NCBI GenBank assembly: GCA_030789695.1
Contig: CM061142.1
Span: 160,582,391-160,646,390 of the forward strand
DNA length: 64,000 nt
Direction of reading: 5' to 3'
From: Scilla litardierei
Lineage: Eukaryota > Streptophyta > Magnoliopsida > Asparagales > Asparagaceae
Under the pieces are notes generated by a model, which did no database searches, was not told the DNA's origin, and saw nothing but the letters and a program-made list of their open reading frames with translations. Positions within the stretch are counted from its first letter, which is position 1; each line of letters begins with the position of its first letter. The position numbers were made by a program, and so were the translations under genes. Below, in pieces: positions 11,897-24,082 of the stretch.

Positions 11897-12703
11897 CTAA
11901 AACCTGTCACGCCCCGCTTCACAAAACGACGGAGGCGAAGCATGACTAAGGCCCGCTTGGGCAGGAGCTGTGAAGCTCGGACCCAATAAGCGTCTGTAGG
12001 GGTACCATTTTTAAAATTTACAGGTTCTTGAATTTAATAAGGTTCGAAACAACAGGAAGTACAGAAAGAAAGTGGCATCCATTAAAATAGAGAGATAATA
12101 TCCAGCGAGTACAAAATCTAAAAGGAGAAGCCTAAGCATGGAAACAAACTAACGAAGAGCAAACAAAAAGCAGTAACCTCTGAAAAGCGACGACCAAAAG
12201 GTCCTCAAGGTCTGGTCCTCGTCAGGCACATACTCTGGGTCGATGTCCTCGGCTCCACGTACTACAGTAAGTCTGCCTCGTCCACAAACTCTGGCTGAAC
12301 ACCTGACGTACAGTACCCAAGAGAAAAGGAACTGTACGTCAGGTAAAGTCTACAAGAAGGGTTAGACTCTACTGCAAGTGCACCAACTATTAAACAATGG
12401 TTTACTGGTTGATTAGCATGCTGGGGTTATAACAGAGGAACAAAAGAAAGTAAACGCAGCAGGAAAGTAAGACGTGACAAGATGTAGTCGTAGCGTGTGC
12501 TACCAACTACGGGACTAACCTACAGGTGTCAAGACAAGTCGGGACGTGACGAGACAAGACAAGACAAGACAAAACAAGACAAGACAAGTGAGACACGAAA
12601 GGGTTCATGCCTTACGGTTCGAGGGGGATCAGACCCTCTTGCCGTGCACACGCTCAACCCAACCCCAAACCCCAAGTATGACAAGACAAGACAAACACGA
12701 CAA

Positions 12704-12997
12704 GGGATCACTCGCTCTAGCTTAGCGAGTGCCATATTGCCCTCTGGGCTGTGTATCATGACAAGGGATCACCCACTCACTGGTGAGTGCCCTATTACCC
12801 TCTGGGATGTGTATCACGACAAGGGATCACCCACTCACTGGTGAGTGCCCTATTGCCCTCTGGGCTTTGTATCACGACAATGGATCACCCACTCACTGGT
12901 GAGTGCCCTATTGCCCTCTGGGCTGTGTATCAGGACAATGGATCACCCACTCACTGGTGAGTGCCCCATTGCCCGCAGGCTGTGCAAGACGGGACGG
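12704..12997. repeat. Five tandem 58-bp hairpin units in N2 right LTR
   Basis: Units start at 12704, 12765, 12823, 12881 and 12939. The layout equals that of the left LTR: the first unit has the CACTCGC/GCGAGTG stem and the others CACTCAC/GTGAGTG. Point differences between units and between LTRs fall mainly outside the stems. Confidence 0.85.
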
Positions 12998-13999
12998 GAC
13001 GTGACAAGACGGGAAAGGTTATTCTAGGGTGTCCACACGCACGCACACATAAGATAGTCCTACGATGTCAAAAGTTGTTGTTGTTAGGCTCAGACTTCGT
13101 CGTCAAGTCTGAACCGTCAAGGGACGTCCCGGACGCTATCATTTCACGTTTGGTTCTCTTTGTACACATTTAACAGTTCTAACAAACTAAGGCCTAAGCA
13201 CGGCCAAAAGTGCAAGTGGATACACTTGTCTGCGGTGGCGAGTGTGGTGTCCTCCCGGAGCGTCTCATCCAAGCGTCTCATCAGTGGAAGTCCGTCTGAA
13301 ATAGTGTCATGTCGACGGTGTCAGGTCGCGATTTTCAATAAAACCTATTTAGGTGTGTTTCTAAGTTGTCGGGGTTACCCTAATCGTCAAAGTCACGTTT
13401 TTGGTGTTTTTATCAACCTAAATCGACCACTATCCTATATGCACAGAAAATTTGTCTGATGGTCGATTTCTACAGTGAGCATCGTTTTACTGGTGCGGAA
13501 AAATAAATTTAATTATTGTTGTCCAGTTTTAGTTAAGGTTCAGTTTGCTATAGTGTGGGTTTCGCTACGAGTTAGGGGGGCTAACCTGGTGTGAGGAACG
13601 CGCACTAATCTGGCGTCGGTTCTGGAAACAGCAACGGATCGGTCACCTCTGCTCCCGGAACGTCTCGTCAAGGTCCTTGGTGATCGCGATGATAGATATG
13701 ATATATCTGCGTTGATAGATTTATGACATCAAGCTTAAAGAATTCTCTAATAATCAAAATTAACGTTCATACTCCCTGGTTACCAACATACATATTAACA
13801 CGTTATAACTAACCTATATAACAAAAGCTCATGTACATAACATATCTTACCTATACAAGTTTTACATATACTGCATCTTATAAGTACTGCCATAATAGGT
13901 TACAATAGTATTATAAGCGTTATAATTTTATAAGTACTGTGAGATTAATTGTTACATGTTATAATCGGAAATTTAGCAGTACTCAAAAGCATGATGACT

Positions 14000-14118
<119 letters not shown>

Positions 14119-14299
14119 CATACATATTACTAAAATATATAGATTATAAACCCAGAGTTGCATTGAAGTCCCATAGCCCATTTATATAAGCACATAGGGC
14201 ATATGATACGGTTCCCATGTGATACCTACTATAGACATGCTGTTATAAAGAAGGGTTATAAAAAAACTTACTAGGTTACGTTCTTCTTTCTTTCCTTTT

Positions 14300-15110
14300 T
14301 GTGTGCAGGAGAAAGTCGGAGGCATGTGCCACCAGGTGGCTTTGGGCGCTTGGAGATTAGGGTTGCGCACGGGTTGGCAGGGTGTTGCTGGCAGGTTGCA
14401 GAATTCAGGCAAGGGTGTTGGGCTGTGCTGTGTGCGGCGGCGCCATCGTGAAGAGCAGCAGCGCGTTGCTCTTGGGAGATCGCCGGTGCCGCGCGTTGGG
14501 GTGGTCGAACGGTGTTCCGGCGGGGTCTGCAGGTGGTCAGGGTCTCACTGGCCGGTGATGTGAGAGTTGTTGAAGGATCTTGGCGGTGCTGGGGGGATGG
14601 TTGGCTGGACTGAGAGAGGTCGCGGGGGCGTCGGGCGGCCGGGAAATGGCCGGAGAAAGTAGCAGCAGCCGTGAGCTGCTGCTGTCTCTGCTGCTGCGAG
14701 AAGAACGGCCCGACAGGGGCTCCTGGTGGTGAGGACGGTGCTGGGTGCGGTGGTAGCGACGGCGGGGCCTCGCAGGCAGTCGGTGGCGGCTGCATGGTGG
14801 ACGGGGATGGCGAACAGCGCTTGGGGAGGCTGTAGCAGCGCGGGGCAGACGTCATTATGGCCGCTACTGCGAGAAAACGGCCGCTGGGCTCGTGACGATG
14901 GCCGTAGGCGATCTGAAGCGGTGCAGAGGATTCGCCGAAGTCGGATGGTGCTCGGCCGTCGTGCGTTGGCCGCAAAACGCTGTAGCGCAGGCTGCTGCTT
15001 GTTTCGCGAGGGAGGGCCTCCGGTGATCTTGCCGACAGTGGGAGCGGCTTCTCCAGGCGATGAGGGCGCGGTGAGGAGATTTTGATGCGCGGTGGGGGCT
15101 GGTCGGCGAT
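14300..15110 (-). other. GC-rich island in N2 right LTR
   Basis: The partner of the block at 7850-8640, in the 5' LTR. Minus-strand open frame of 234 codons (14271-14975), low complexity, no recognised domain. In the minus-strand transcript it would lie in the leader. CpG dinucleotides are frequent here but scarce around it. Confidence 0.5.
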
Positions 15111-15780
15111 GATGGCGAGGGAGGAGCAGATGCGAGAGGGAGAGCTCGGGAAAAAGTATTTTGGTGGCGGCTGAGGAAAAAAATAAGAGAATGCCCTAGG
15201 TCAAAAACAAAACTCGCTTGGGCTCTTTGTTTTGCAGCTGTGAGTTGATTTCCCCTAGGGTGTAATACGTGAGGGGATTAAAAGATGCACAAAATTGCTA
15301 AACACCCCAAGATTAATGGTTTATTTAAGGGAGGGAGAGAGATATAGGGGAGGGGAACGTGGGAGAGAGAAAAGTTGTTAGGATTTTTAGCCCAAAAATA
15401 AATATTTGATTCGATCGATCTCCGTTTTAAAAAGAAGGAAACCGAAGTATTTGCTTATTAGGTAGAATTTAATTAAGGTTTAAGAGAACTTAAAAAATTT
15501 TAAGTTTGCTTTTAAGAATGAAACGCACAGGTTGGATATTTAAAATGTTTATTATAAAAATTTTTAAAAACTAATAAGGAATCTTTAGCAGATTGGTTTC
15601 TCGACGTCCAAAAATTTTAAGAAAAATATCGGCCTCTCGTGCCTCTGAGAGGGTTGCGGAAACATGGTTCTGTCTCACATCGGAACTTCGGGCGTCTGTA
15701 ATAAAAATCAAATTCACCCAAACGCACACAAGACACAGTTATGCGCTAAAAATACGTACGGTCGGAACGTGACCATTACA

Positions 15781-16700
15781 TACAGAATCCAGGATTCGAG
15801 CCCAAACCTCCACAACTCATTCTCTAAGCAGCGAATAGTATCATGATCAATTAATTCAAACATGCAAGATGGTTTTAATTAATTTTCATAAACGAGGATG
15901 GTAAGTACAATTAAATCCACAAATCACCGCACTAAACTTTTTCCCAATTCCTAGAAATCATTGACCTTGACATGTCCCTAATCTATAAAGAAAGTGAGGT
16001 AAGGATGTGTGATTTTTTTTATTTTTTTATTTTTTTCTTTTTACAATTGTTTTTTGCTATATAATTTTCTTTATATATACATACTATTATTTCCTTATAT
16101 ACATGAGATAACTCAATATATACAAGAGGCGGCCTATGCATCCTATGCCAGACGGTCTTAGGGCAGTGGGTTACGAATAACCCCTCGGGCCTATAATTTG
16201 TATGTAATAATTTTTTGGTTTTTTGATTTTTCCAAAAAAAATTTGGGATTTTTGCAAACTCACATTAACGTGATGGAATGTAAAGCACAATCAAGGATCG
16301 CAATTGGCTATATACAAAAAATAAAACAACATAGAATTGGGACATGGCTCGGTGTCAGAATATCTAGTGGACGCTACTTAAGTGTCGTGGGTTATCCAAA
16401 TCCAATTGAACTACCATCCATTATGAAAATATACGTTTTCACACAATTATGCAATTTTCATTAAATTTTCAATTAATCATGCATTTTAAGCTCAACTGTT
16501 TCGAGAGTACTCGTTGTGGAGAATATGAATTTAAAGCATGGAAAAGCATATTAAAATGCTTCCTAATCAAGGAATATCTCTAACACACGGAGGCATGGAG
16601 TTCAAAAATCATAATTCACTCTATATAAATATGCGATGACGCGCAATAGATTATGATGAATCCTACGTGAATGTGTAAAGCAGATAAGTTGAGTGCATGC
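15781..16700. other. Unassigned stretch between N2 and A1 gag
   Basis: AT-rich, with poly-T stretches around 16010-16045 and a short frame (88 codons, plus strand, 16198-16464) that I do not recognise. It should be either the downstream part of A1 (minus strand, beyond gag) or another decayed insertion. No LTR end of A1 (which would begin TGTTTAGTCC on the plus strand) is found here, so the 3' half of A1 has been lost or lies left of N2. Confidence 0.4.
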
Positions 16701-18148
16701 AGCTTATAGTGCCCTTTCCTTGATCACTTCCTCCACTACGGGAGGGCCATCTTTCTTAATGGTGGTAGGCTAATCCTCAGCCTCAATATCTCCACCATCA
16801 ATAATCGATGGGAGCTCACCTATCACCTCCTCGGGTGATGCAGTCATGGGAATCTCACCGACGGCTCAGGATCCATCATTGATAGGCCGCTATGGGTGGT
16901 GATGGCACATGCGCTCTCCCTGGGGTTCTTCTCTGACTGAGCGGGGAGCTTGCCTTGGGACTGCGCCATCTGACTCATCTGCTCCTTCAGCTGATCCATC
17001 GAGGTGGAAAGTTCCTTGCTGCGGGCCGCATGGTCTAGATTGATCTTTGCCTGCTCCTCGATGAATCTCTTCAAGGTGGCCTCTAAGGATGATTTTTTCT
17101 GAGCTGGAAGAGGAGCGGGCAAAGCTAGCTGTTGCTGACACTGCTGCTGGTACCCTGGCGGTCTATAGGGCTCTGCCCAGATTACTGCTACTCCTGATAC
17201 TGCTACTGCTGAGACTGCTGCTGCTGATACTGCTGCTGCTGATGGGGCTGCTGCTGTGCTCTGCTGCTATTCACGTACTGGAAACCAGGGTGGTTTCTCC
17301 AGGACGGGTTCCCATAGGCTCCCATGTTTCCTCCTCTGTCATCATAGGTGTAGTTGGCCTCCTCTACTGTCGCAGGAGTTGCCTGGTAAGAGTAGGTCCC
17401 ACCATCGGGTCCCTGATTTATGCACCACTTAAAAGCGGCATGTGTGGCCAGGGGAGGGGGTGAGCTGGGCCTAGCATCGAGTCAGTGCTCCAATCTGGCC
17501 ATCTGCTGTATAATGGATTCGAGACGGCTATCAAAAATCGCCGCCTCATTGACTTTGTATCTCCCTCCTCCTGGGGCCTTGGCAATAGTCGAGGTAGACC
17601 TGTCATCCCCCCAATGTTGGTTGGCTGCCATGGCCTCAAGGATCCTCATGGCCTCATCTGGCTCTTTTCCCGTTATGGCTACATTTACCGTAACATCCAC
17701 TATCATCCTCGTGTCCGAACGCATTCCATTATAGAAAGATAGGACCAAGTCCCACGTGGAGATGTGATGGTTCAGACACTGATGCTGAAGGTCCTTGTAT
17801 CGTTCCCAGGCCTCATACAAAGACTCCTGGCCCCCTTGCTTGAAATTGGTGATTTGGTTTCGAAGACGCAGCATCTTCGAAGGGGGGCAGTATTTGGTAA
17901 TGAAGGTCTCTGCCAGATGCTCCCATGTCGTGAAGGTGCCGGGCGCTTTGGACGTCAGCCAATAATGGGCATTATCCTTCAAGGTGAAGGGGAAGAGCCG
18001 CAACCTGATCGCATCATCACTGACCCCTTGCATCTGGAATGTGGAGCACTTGGCTAAGCACGCCTCCAAGTGGTGACTGGGGTTCTCATGTGAGAGCCCG
18101 TAGAATCAGTCATGTTGCACCAGCAGGATGAGCCCCATCTTTAGCTCG
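16700..18148 (-). pseudogene. A1 gag, main part (Athila-like, broken)
   Basis: Minus-strand Ty3/Athila-type gag. The 195-codon frame 18069-17482 holds the retrotransposon gag domain (RLRLFPFTLKD, then YCPPSK, SLYEAWERYKDLQHQC and LSFYNG), closely matching gag of A3. Next come a Gln-rich part and a coiled-coil-like stretch (17122-16844) ending in an ITTHSG motif. The frame is broken: an in-frame TGA lies at about 18104-18106, and several shifts follow in the linker and the 16700-16850 tail. The N-terminal part is at 28339-28537, separated by S1 and C1. Gag would form the virus-like particle in the cytoplasm; this copy cannot make it. Confidence 0.85.
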
Positions 18149-18153
18149 AAGTT

Positions 18154-19651
18154 TGCTTGAACGCGTCTCAAGTAATAAATTTATATCCGATGAGACCGGG
18201 TCGGATCACGGGGATAAGTCGCTTTGCAATCATGAATTCAATTAATAAAGGAGAGATAACGACGAAGCTACAACCAACTAAGCTAGCGGTGGAAAAGTGT
18301 GTGAAAATGTGTATGAGACATCTACCAAATCAACATCCTATGGTTCGAGAATCGGAGAGGTAATAGGCAAGGAAGCTTGTGTGGTGTGTAGGAATGTGGT
18401 TGTTAAGTATATGGGTTCAATCCGAGTATAACTCAATTGTCTTTTCGGCTAAGAAATGAGCAATCGATGGATTGTGCATTTTAACAAACACTTGGTGTGC
18501 AATGAAAGTAGGGTATGGAAAATCGAGATAATAAACAACCAACCATATATGAATGTTACCACTAGGCAAACTCCACTCTAGGGATACCCACTAGGATCCC
18601 TAATTCAAAGTATATCCCAAAAAAATCCTACCACATAAACTTTTAAACATGCAAGATCGAAATTCCATAGCTCAAGCAAGCAACATCACCACACAACCAC
18701 ACACAATGAGGTCTAGCTACTCATAGCAATAAAAGAGACATTTTCATCTCTAAAACCCATCATCTAATATTACTACAATAACCAAAATCAAATACACAAA
18801 ATAAAGGGAAGAGATCACCAAAGATTTCTCTTAAGAAAATACAACTGTCCCTCCAATGATTGTGCTCCTCCAAGCTTTCTTGCTCCTCTCCAATGGCCTC
18901 TAACCCTAATAATGAAGAAGAAGGAGAGTGGAATGAGGGGAATAGAGGGGGAGAAGCTTTAGAAATATGCTCAGAAATTCGGGTCTGGAAACAGCACTAA
19001 CTGGTCGGATCCGCGCCCAAACCCCGTAATTAATGCCTAAATCTGTAGAAATTTCAGCAACGTCACCCTGTCTTACGAAAATTCTAGAAAAAACATCCGA
19101 CCTCAGAATGAAGCATTCCAGGCTACGATGGAACCGTAACAAAGTTTACTATGACTAAAAAATATCAGTATGCCGGAATATACACTGGAATGATAGCAGA
19201 ATTCTGTGCAATAGGGGAAAAGCAGAATTTCCAGACCCGAAATTTTCAGCACTATTACCATGTCTTTCAAAAAATGCAGTAAATTGCTCCGAACTCCAAA
19301 AATTCTGAAAAAATTTGCATTAGAATCGGGACTACATGAACTTCAACTGAAAAATATCATGAGGCCAGAATATGCATTGGAATAACAATAGATTTCTATA
19401 TAAGAGAAGGCATTGCAGAATTCTTCTTCTCTTCTTCTTGCTTCCGATAAATCTCCATAAATTCCAGAAAAATCCAGAAAAATAGGAAATGCAATAATTA
19501 GTGAAAAGAAGTGGGTTTTAAGCATAAAAAGTGAAAAGATCTAATATACTGACTTTGCACAATTACGAGCTAGATAGAGCTTATATGTGAAATATATACG
19601 CTAAAACCCAAGGAAATAAGGGGTGAAAATGACACTTTTTATTCAGAATCA
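18154..19651 (-). mobile_element. S1, solo LTR in A1 gag
   Basis: A 1498-bp insertion beginning TGCTTGAACGCG and ending ATTCAGAATCA on the plus strand, flanked by the target duplication AAGTT (18149-18153 and 19652-19656). Removing it with one duplication brings the gag frame back in register (…EG to NFELK on the minus strand), which confirms the borders. It has no internal genes, so it is a solo LTR left by recombination between two LTRs. On the minus strand it starts TGATTC, like the TGAT-starting Athila-type LTRs here, so minus orientation is likely. Short frames within it are not recognised. Confidence 0.85.
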
Positions 19652-19681
19652 AAGTTCCCCTCTCGAATCGAAGGTACTTTC

Positions 19682-22018
19682 TGTTGGGGTTTTGGCGGAC
19701 CCCCAGAGCTCGGGTCCGTATCCGTCCTAAGTCGGACGGACCACGGAGGCACAAAAGCGCAGCGGAAAAAACCAGAAATCAAATTTCTACACTAGCTAAA
19801 CAGTTTAGCTAGGCTCTGGGGAGCCAGAACTTAGCCCGATCTATGCCGACTTGGAGTGGGTCTGACCACCCCAAGAAGGATCTACACTAAAGCGACTAAT
19901 TAAAACTACACTAGAAAACGCTTAACCACATACCCGGAATCATGGCCCTGGGGCAGGCAAGATGTACCGCACCGTCTTGAGAAGCTCCTCGTAGCCGAGC
20001 CGCGTTGACCCGATCTGTCTGAGCCGCCTCGCACCCTCGCACCGATCCGCCCGAGCTGCTTTCGCCTCCGAGCCGATCACACGCGGTAGAAAGTTTCACT
20101 TGAGAAGAAACCCGCGTCTTAGACGTCCGGATCAGATCCAAACCCTCTTTGTAGTCGTGCTAGGACTACTCCGGAGAACAGGAAAATAGAGAGAGAGTTT
20201 AGTCGCGGATCGAGCTTGCTCTAAAATTCTGGAGCTACTCGATCGTTGACTGGTGTGTTTTTCAACGAGGAGAGTGCACCCCTATTTATATAGGGAGTGA
20301 GCACTCAACCTCTCGTTGCGGGCAATGTGGGACAATTCCCATGAAGAGAAAAATTCAATTAAGCCATTTGGCTTAATTTCAACTTTAAAGTTAGCCTTTC
20401 ACAAAGTCAAACTTTAACGAATCAATTCTCCTCGCATACTAAACTTCAGACACCAAACAAGCTATCAATCAGAAGAGCTTGGAATGGTGAACGCGTAGGA
20501 ACTGACGGCGACGAATTTCGACTTCGTTTGACCCCTCAAACAATTGCTCAAAGTTTAGCAATTTCTCAAAATTCGTAGCCGTCATTAGGGGTTTCAAAAA
20601 ATCCTAATTTGACTTAAGTTGCGGGCGCGCCCGCTAGGCTTAGCGGGCGCGCCTGCCCAAGTGAGCAAGGGCGGGCCGCCCGCCCGCTGCTGCAGCGGGC
20701 AGGCGCCCGTTTTGCCTTTGCACATGGGCCTCTTGGCCCAGTGGGTCTAACTCACTTCTCCTTGAACTATTTCTGCGTTTCTGGACTCGTTTGAGCTCTG
20801 ATTTGGACGCGGTTTGAACCTGTGTTTAGACCGGGACGATCCCGTCATCCAGGTAACCCTTTCCAACAAGTTTGTTCCTACTAAATTCGTCGTAACTAAT
20901 TTACAACACGTTTAGTCAAAGTTAGCATCTAATGCAACGTTGTGTCCCTATTGCTAATGCGACTAATATTCACAACCATTTTGTGAATGTTTAATATCAT
21001 CAAATGATATTTCTCCCTTTTCTATATTCCTATTACTAAGACACGAACACTACTCGGTGTGAGACCCTACAGCCTGACCTTACTACAGGTTGGGGCTCGA
21101 AACCCCTAGACGACGATCACTACGAGCAGTAGCTGTCGTCCCTGTTTCAGAGTCATCATAACGTGATCGACCCTTGACAAAAGTATCATAGGGTTTGCAT
21201 TGGCTGTGTCAGTGATGAATTCCGTTAGCTAAAATCCCTCCGTCAAGACTGTGTTATTGTTAGCCTAGGGTATGGTTTTCTGTCAACCCTATTAGACAAC
21301 ATTGGTCAGTATACGGCGGTCTTTATTGTATACACGTTGTACTACTTACAACGTACCCCGGCCGAGGATTAACATAAAGACCGTACTGAACCAGTAACAC
21401 TAACTTCTCTTTAATGGAAGTGACGAATCTCATCTTAGTCATTTACTCACCTCGAGAGTTTCAGGTGCAACCCAACCTAAGATCTTTCATCAGGACTGGT
21501 CCTCGAAGCTAGATCATGGGTCTAAGCTACACCGTCCGCTCACAGGTTGGTACAGATGAATTCAAGTCTTAAGGATCAACTAACCTATCATCACCCTAGA
21601 GTTATTAAAGACAGATCATTAAAGTTAACCATTTAATAACTCTAACTTGGTCGTTCAGTGAACTCATTCTCCAATGAGCACCTGTGTCTTGTCTCCGACT
21701 TCAGCAAGTCGAACGACTATGAGATCATCATTACCTGAAGGTAAGACGAAGACACAGTGATCTAACCGATGTGTCGATATCCAGTTCTCGACACATCTAT
21801 GATCACAAACCGTTTTAGACTTACGTTTCTATTCGGTCTCTTACTTACTCATAATCGAGATCTCATCTAGATATGTAAGGACCTAACTATAAGTCTATGG
21901 ATATTATCTAAGTATATTAATACAAATGATTTTATACTTAGAATAATACGCACCATGTACGGTATGAACAAGACGTATAATCAAGATAAATTGCCTCATG
22001 GGCATATATCTTCCTACA
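19682..22018 (-). repeat. C1 3' LTR
   Basis: On the minus strand it runs TGTAGGAAGATATATGCCC to CAAAACCCCAACA. A TATA box TATATAAATAGG in element sense lies at about 20285-20296. A cluster of GC-rich palindromes lies 330 bp upstream of it in element sense (20620-20715). Inside the element the LTR is preceded in sense by AAGTGCAAGTGGGAGA, the polypurine tract (22019-22034). Confidence 0.9.
20620..20715. repeat. GC-rich palindrome cluster in C1 LTR
   Basis: It contains the perfect 14-bp palindrome GCGGGCGCGCCCGC, a second variant AGCGGGCGCGCCTGC, GGGCGGGCCGCCCGCCC, and the inverted pair CCCGCTG/CAGCGGG within 95 bp. The other LTR keeps the cluster (26940-27033) with a few substitutions, one of which breaks the first palindrome. 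In element sense it is upstream of the TATA box. Confidence 0.8.
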
Positions 22019-23257
22019 TCTCCCACTTGCACTTAGGCTATTTATCTCGGTATCTCATACCGTTATAGCATATCAGTCACTTTGACATTTGATATGGCAA
22101 ACCTAAGAATGGTTCTACTAACAAGTATCTACAACGAATTTTAATGGATTGAAATTACATCTTTTGATCACACAGGGTTGATCCTTTGGAAAAATGATCT
22201 GGATCAATTTTCCTAACTTTGTATACCTAACAGTTAGCTTATACGATTTAGATATGGGGTCTAACATATCCGTAAGTCAGTTCTAGCTCACTCCACTTTA
22301 TTGTATCAATATGTCAAGCACATATTTGACACCCTAAGTCTATATATATATACGATTAAATCAAAACAATTTTGACTTAATGATTTATATAGAAGATTCA
22401 TTAAAGTGAAATATCCTTTTTACTTAGTCTGAAAAACGGAACTAAGTATATGAGCTCGCTCCCACTGACTTTAAGAATTTCCTGGTTAAATTTCTTCAAC
22501 ATAATATCTAAATCATATTTAGATTTATGTGCAAAATTAACCATTTGGTAAGTGCCTCAGACGGAATGCACAAGTGTCAGGTTCGGTTTCACGAATGAGT
22601 CAAGTCAAGATCGTTTTAAGGAAACTTGACATTGACTCGTTCAATCAAAACGTCCTACACTGTACTTTATTCCTTTAACCACATTTGGTATTAACTCTTT
22701 TAATAACTAAATGCAGATAATCAAGAATTAATCTTGATATGCGTATTATTGTGACCGCACACAATTTATACGCCCCCTGGAACCTACACTTAACTACTGA
22801 TTGACTTCTAACATTTAGTCAGCTCCAAAATCAATATTATCGAAGATATACATCATTATTCGAAAATATACGCAACCATCACATAAAAGCCACATCCACA
22901 GAATTTAAGCCGATTCAATCTCGATTGCAACAAACGAGACATCCATTCCAAAACAACGGGTTCATGAAAAGAACCTTAACTTGTTTATCAAAAATAAACC
23001 TTGAGTGCAAAGTACTCATTCATTGTTTTCGATCCTTAAAGATGATACATTTTATTCAAATAAGAAAAATATCATCTCCATCACGATCATCGTCTCCAGA
23101 AGTCTTTGAGCGGTCCCAGCAGCAACTGTTGCTTTGATTGCCGACCGATCTCCGTACTCTCCAATCTCCGGTTCTTATCAGCCACCTGTATACAGTACAC
23201 AGATGTCTATAATTATCTCATACTATATGAATGAAAATAATTGCATTTAATTGAATT
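22019..23257 (-). other. C1 region between gag and 3' LTR
   Basis: 1.2 kb without pol genes. In element sense gag ends in TCAGGTACAAATTAA, whose CAG/GTACAA resembles a splice donor, and an acceptor-like TATACAG lies 70 bp later (about 23190), followed by a 32-codon open stretch (to about 23095). Whether this is an intron is unproven: joining these sites leads quickly to a stop. The remainder is AT-rich and unrecognised. Confidence 0.5.
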
Positions 23258-24082
23258 TTAATTTGTACCTGAGGTAGAGGCATCAGTATGCCCCTTCTTC
23301 TTCTCTGCAAGATAGATCTTGCAGTTCCTCTTCCAGTGGCCAATCTTGTGGCAATGGAAGCACTCAGATTTCGACGGTGACCCTTTGTTCTTCTTCTTCG
23401 CATTCTTAGCCTTCGCAGGTTGTGGGACCTGCCTCTTCTTTCCTTTGCCTTTCGGCTGGTCGGAAGTAGCAGAGCCAACAACCATTGCAGTCGGCTTCTT
23501 CTCAATCTCCTCAAATTGCCGGAGCATATTGATGAGACCAGGAAGATCCATCTCAAGGCTGTTCATTATAAAGCCAGTTATAAAGGGCTTGAACTCGGGA
23601 GTTAAAGACTTTAGGATAATGTCCGTGGACATCTCATTGTCCAAGACAAATCCTAACTGGGCGGCGTCCTCTACGTACCCGATCATCTTGATAACATGAT
23701 CTTGTACGGGCCCTGTCGTCATCTTTGTGCCCCAGAGGTTGCTAGTAGCTTCGAACTTGGCAGCTCTGGATCGCTTGCCATACAACTCTTGTGCATTAAG
23801 GAGTATGCTCTGAACATCCATATGTTCATGCTTCCTCTGCAGTTCGTTGGTCATCGAAGCTAGAGTAAGGCATCTTGCCTTCTCTGCATCCCTCTGGTAC
23901 AACTTGAAGGCTTCTTTCTCTACGTGGGTCGAATCCTCATCGGGCTTCTCCGGAGCGTCTTCGAACAATATGTATCCAATCCTAGCTAGGGAAAGGACCA
24001 ACTTAATTTTCCTAAGCCAGTCTTTGTAGTTGGTTCCATCCAGCACGTTCTTTTCTACCATGTATTTTAGACCTGAGTCCAT
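23258..24082 (-). CDS. C1 Gag polyprotein (Ty1-copia type)
   Basis: 274 residues, intact. The first ~190 residues match the copia Gag family (UBN2/DUF4219-type), starting with the typical LDGTNYKDWLRKIKLVL (residues 14-30), then helical segments including LRQFEEIEKK. A basic Lys-rich linker (about 205-235) precedes one CCHC zinc knuckle, CFHCHKIGHWKRNC (241-254), which binds RNA. The protein packages element RNA in cytoplasmic particles. It is normally fused or followed by protease-integrase-RT; here nothing follows. Start: the first Met after a 1.9-kb leader, in the right context for the family. It is the only intact retroelement ORF of its length apart from A3 gag, in keeping with a young insertion. 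Confidence 0.9.
   Translation of the reverse strand: MDSGLKYMVEKNVLDGTNYKDWLRKIKLVLSLARIGYILFEDAPEKPDEDSTHVEKEAFKLYQRDAEKARCLTLASMTNELQRKHEHMDVQSILLNAQELYGKRSRAAKFEATSNLWGTKMTTGPVQDHVIKMIGYVEDAAQLGFVLDNEMSTDIILKSLTPEFKPFITGFIMNSLEMDLPGLINMLRQFEEIEKKPTAMVVGSATSDQPKGKGKKRQVPQPAKAKNAKKKNKGSPSKSECFHCHKIGHWKRNCKIYLAEKKKGHTDASTSGTN

Larger units (their letters stand above)
9323..11904 (-). mobile_element. N2 internal region (non-coding)
   Basis: 2582 bp between the two N2 LTRs. AT-rich, with no ORF above 68 codons and no gag or pol. Its right part (about 10400-11904) is homologous to the internal regions of N1 and N3. The left end carries the hairpin and short purine-rich stretch that precede the 3' LTR on the minus strand; the right end carries the candidate primer site. 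N2 is a non-autonomous element with paired LTRs and cis signals but no proteins. Confidence 0.75.

Noticed and set aside
15781..15850. tRNA-like or SINE head (GGATTCGAGCCC near 15790)
   Set aside because: It resembles a B box, but no A box, cloverleaf or poly-A tail could be fitted.
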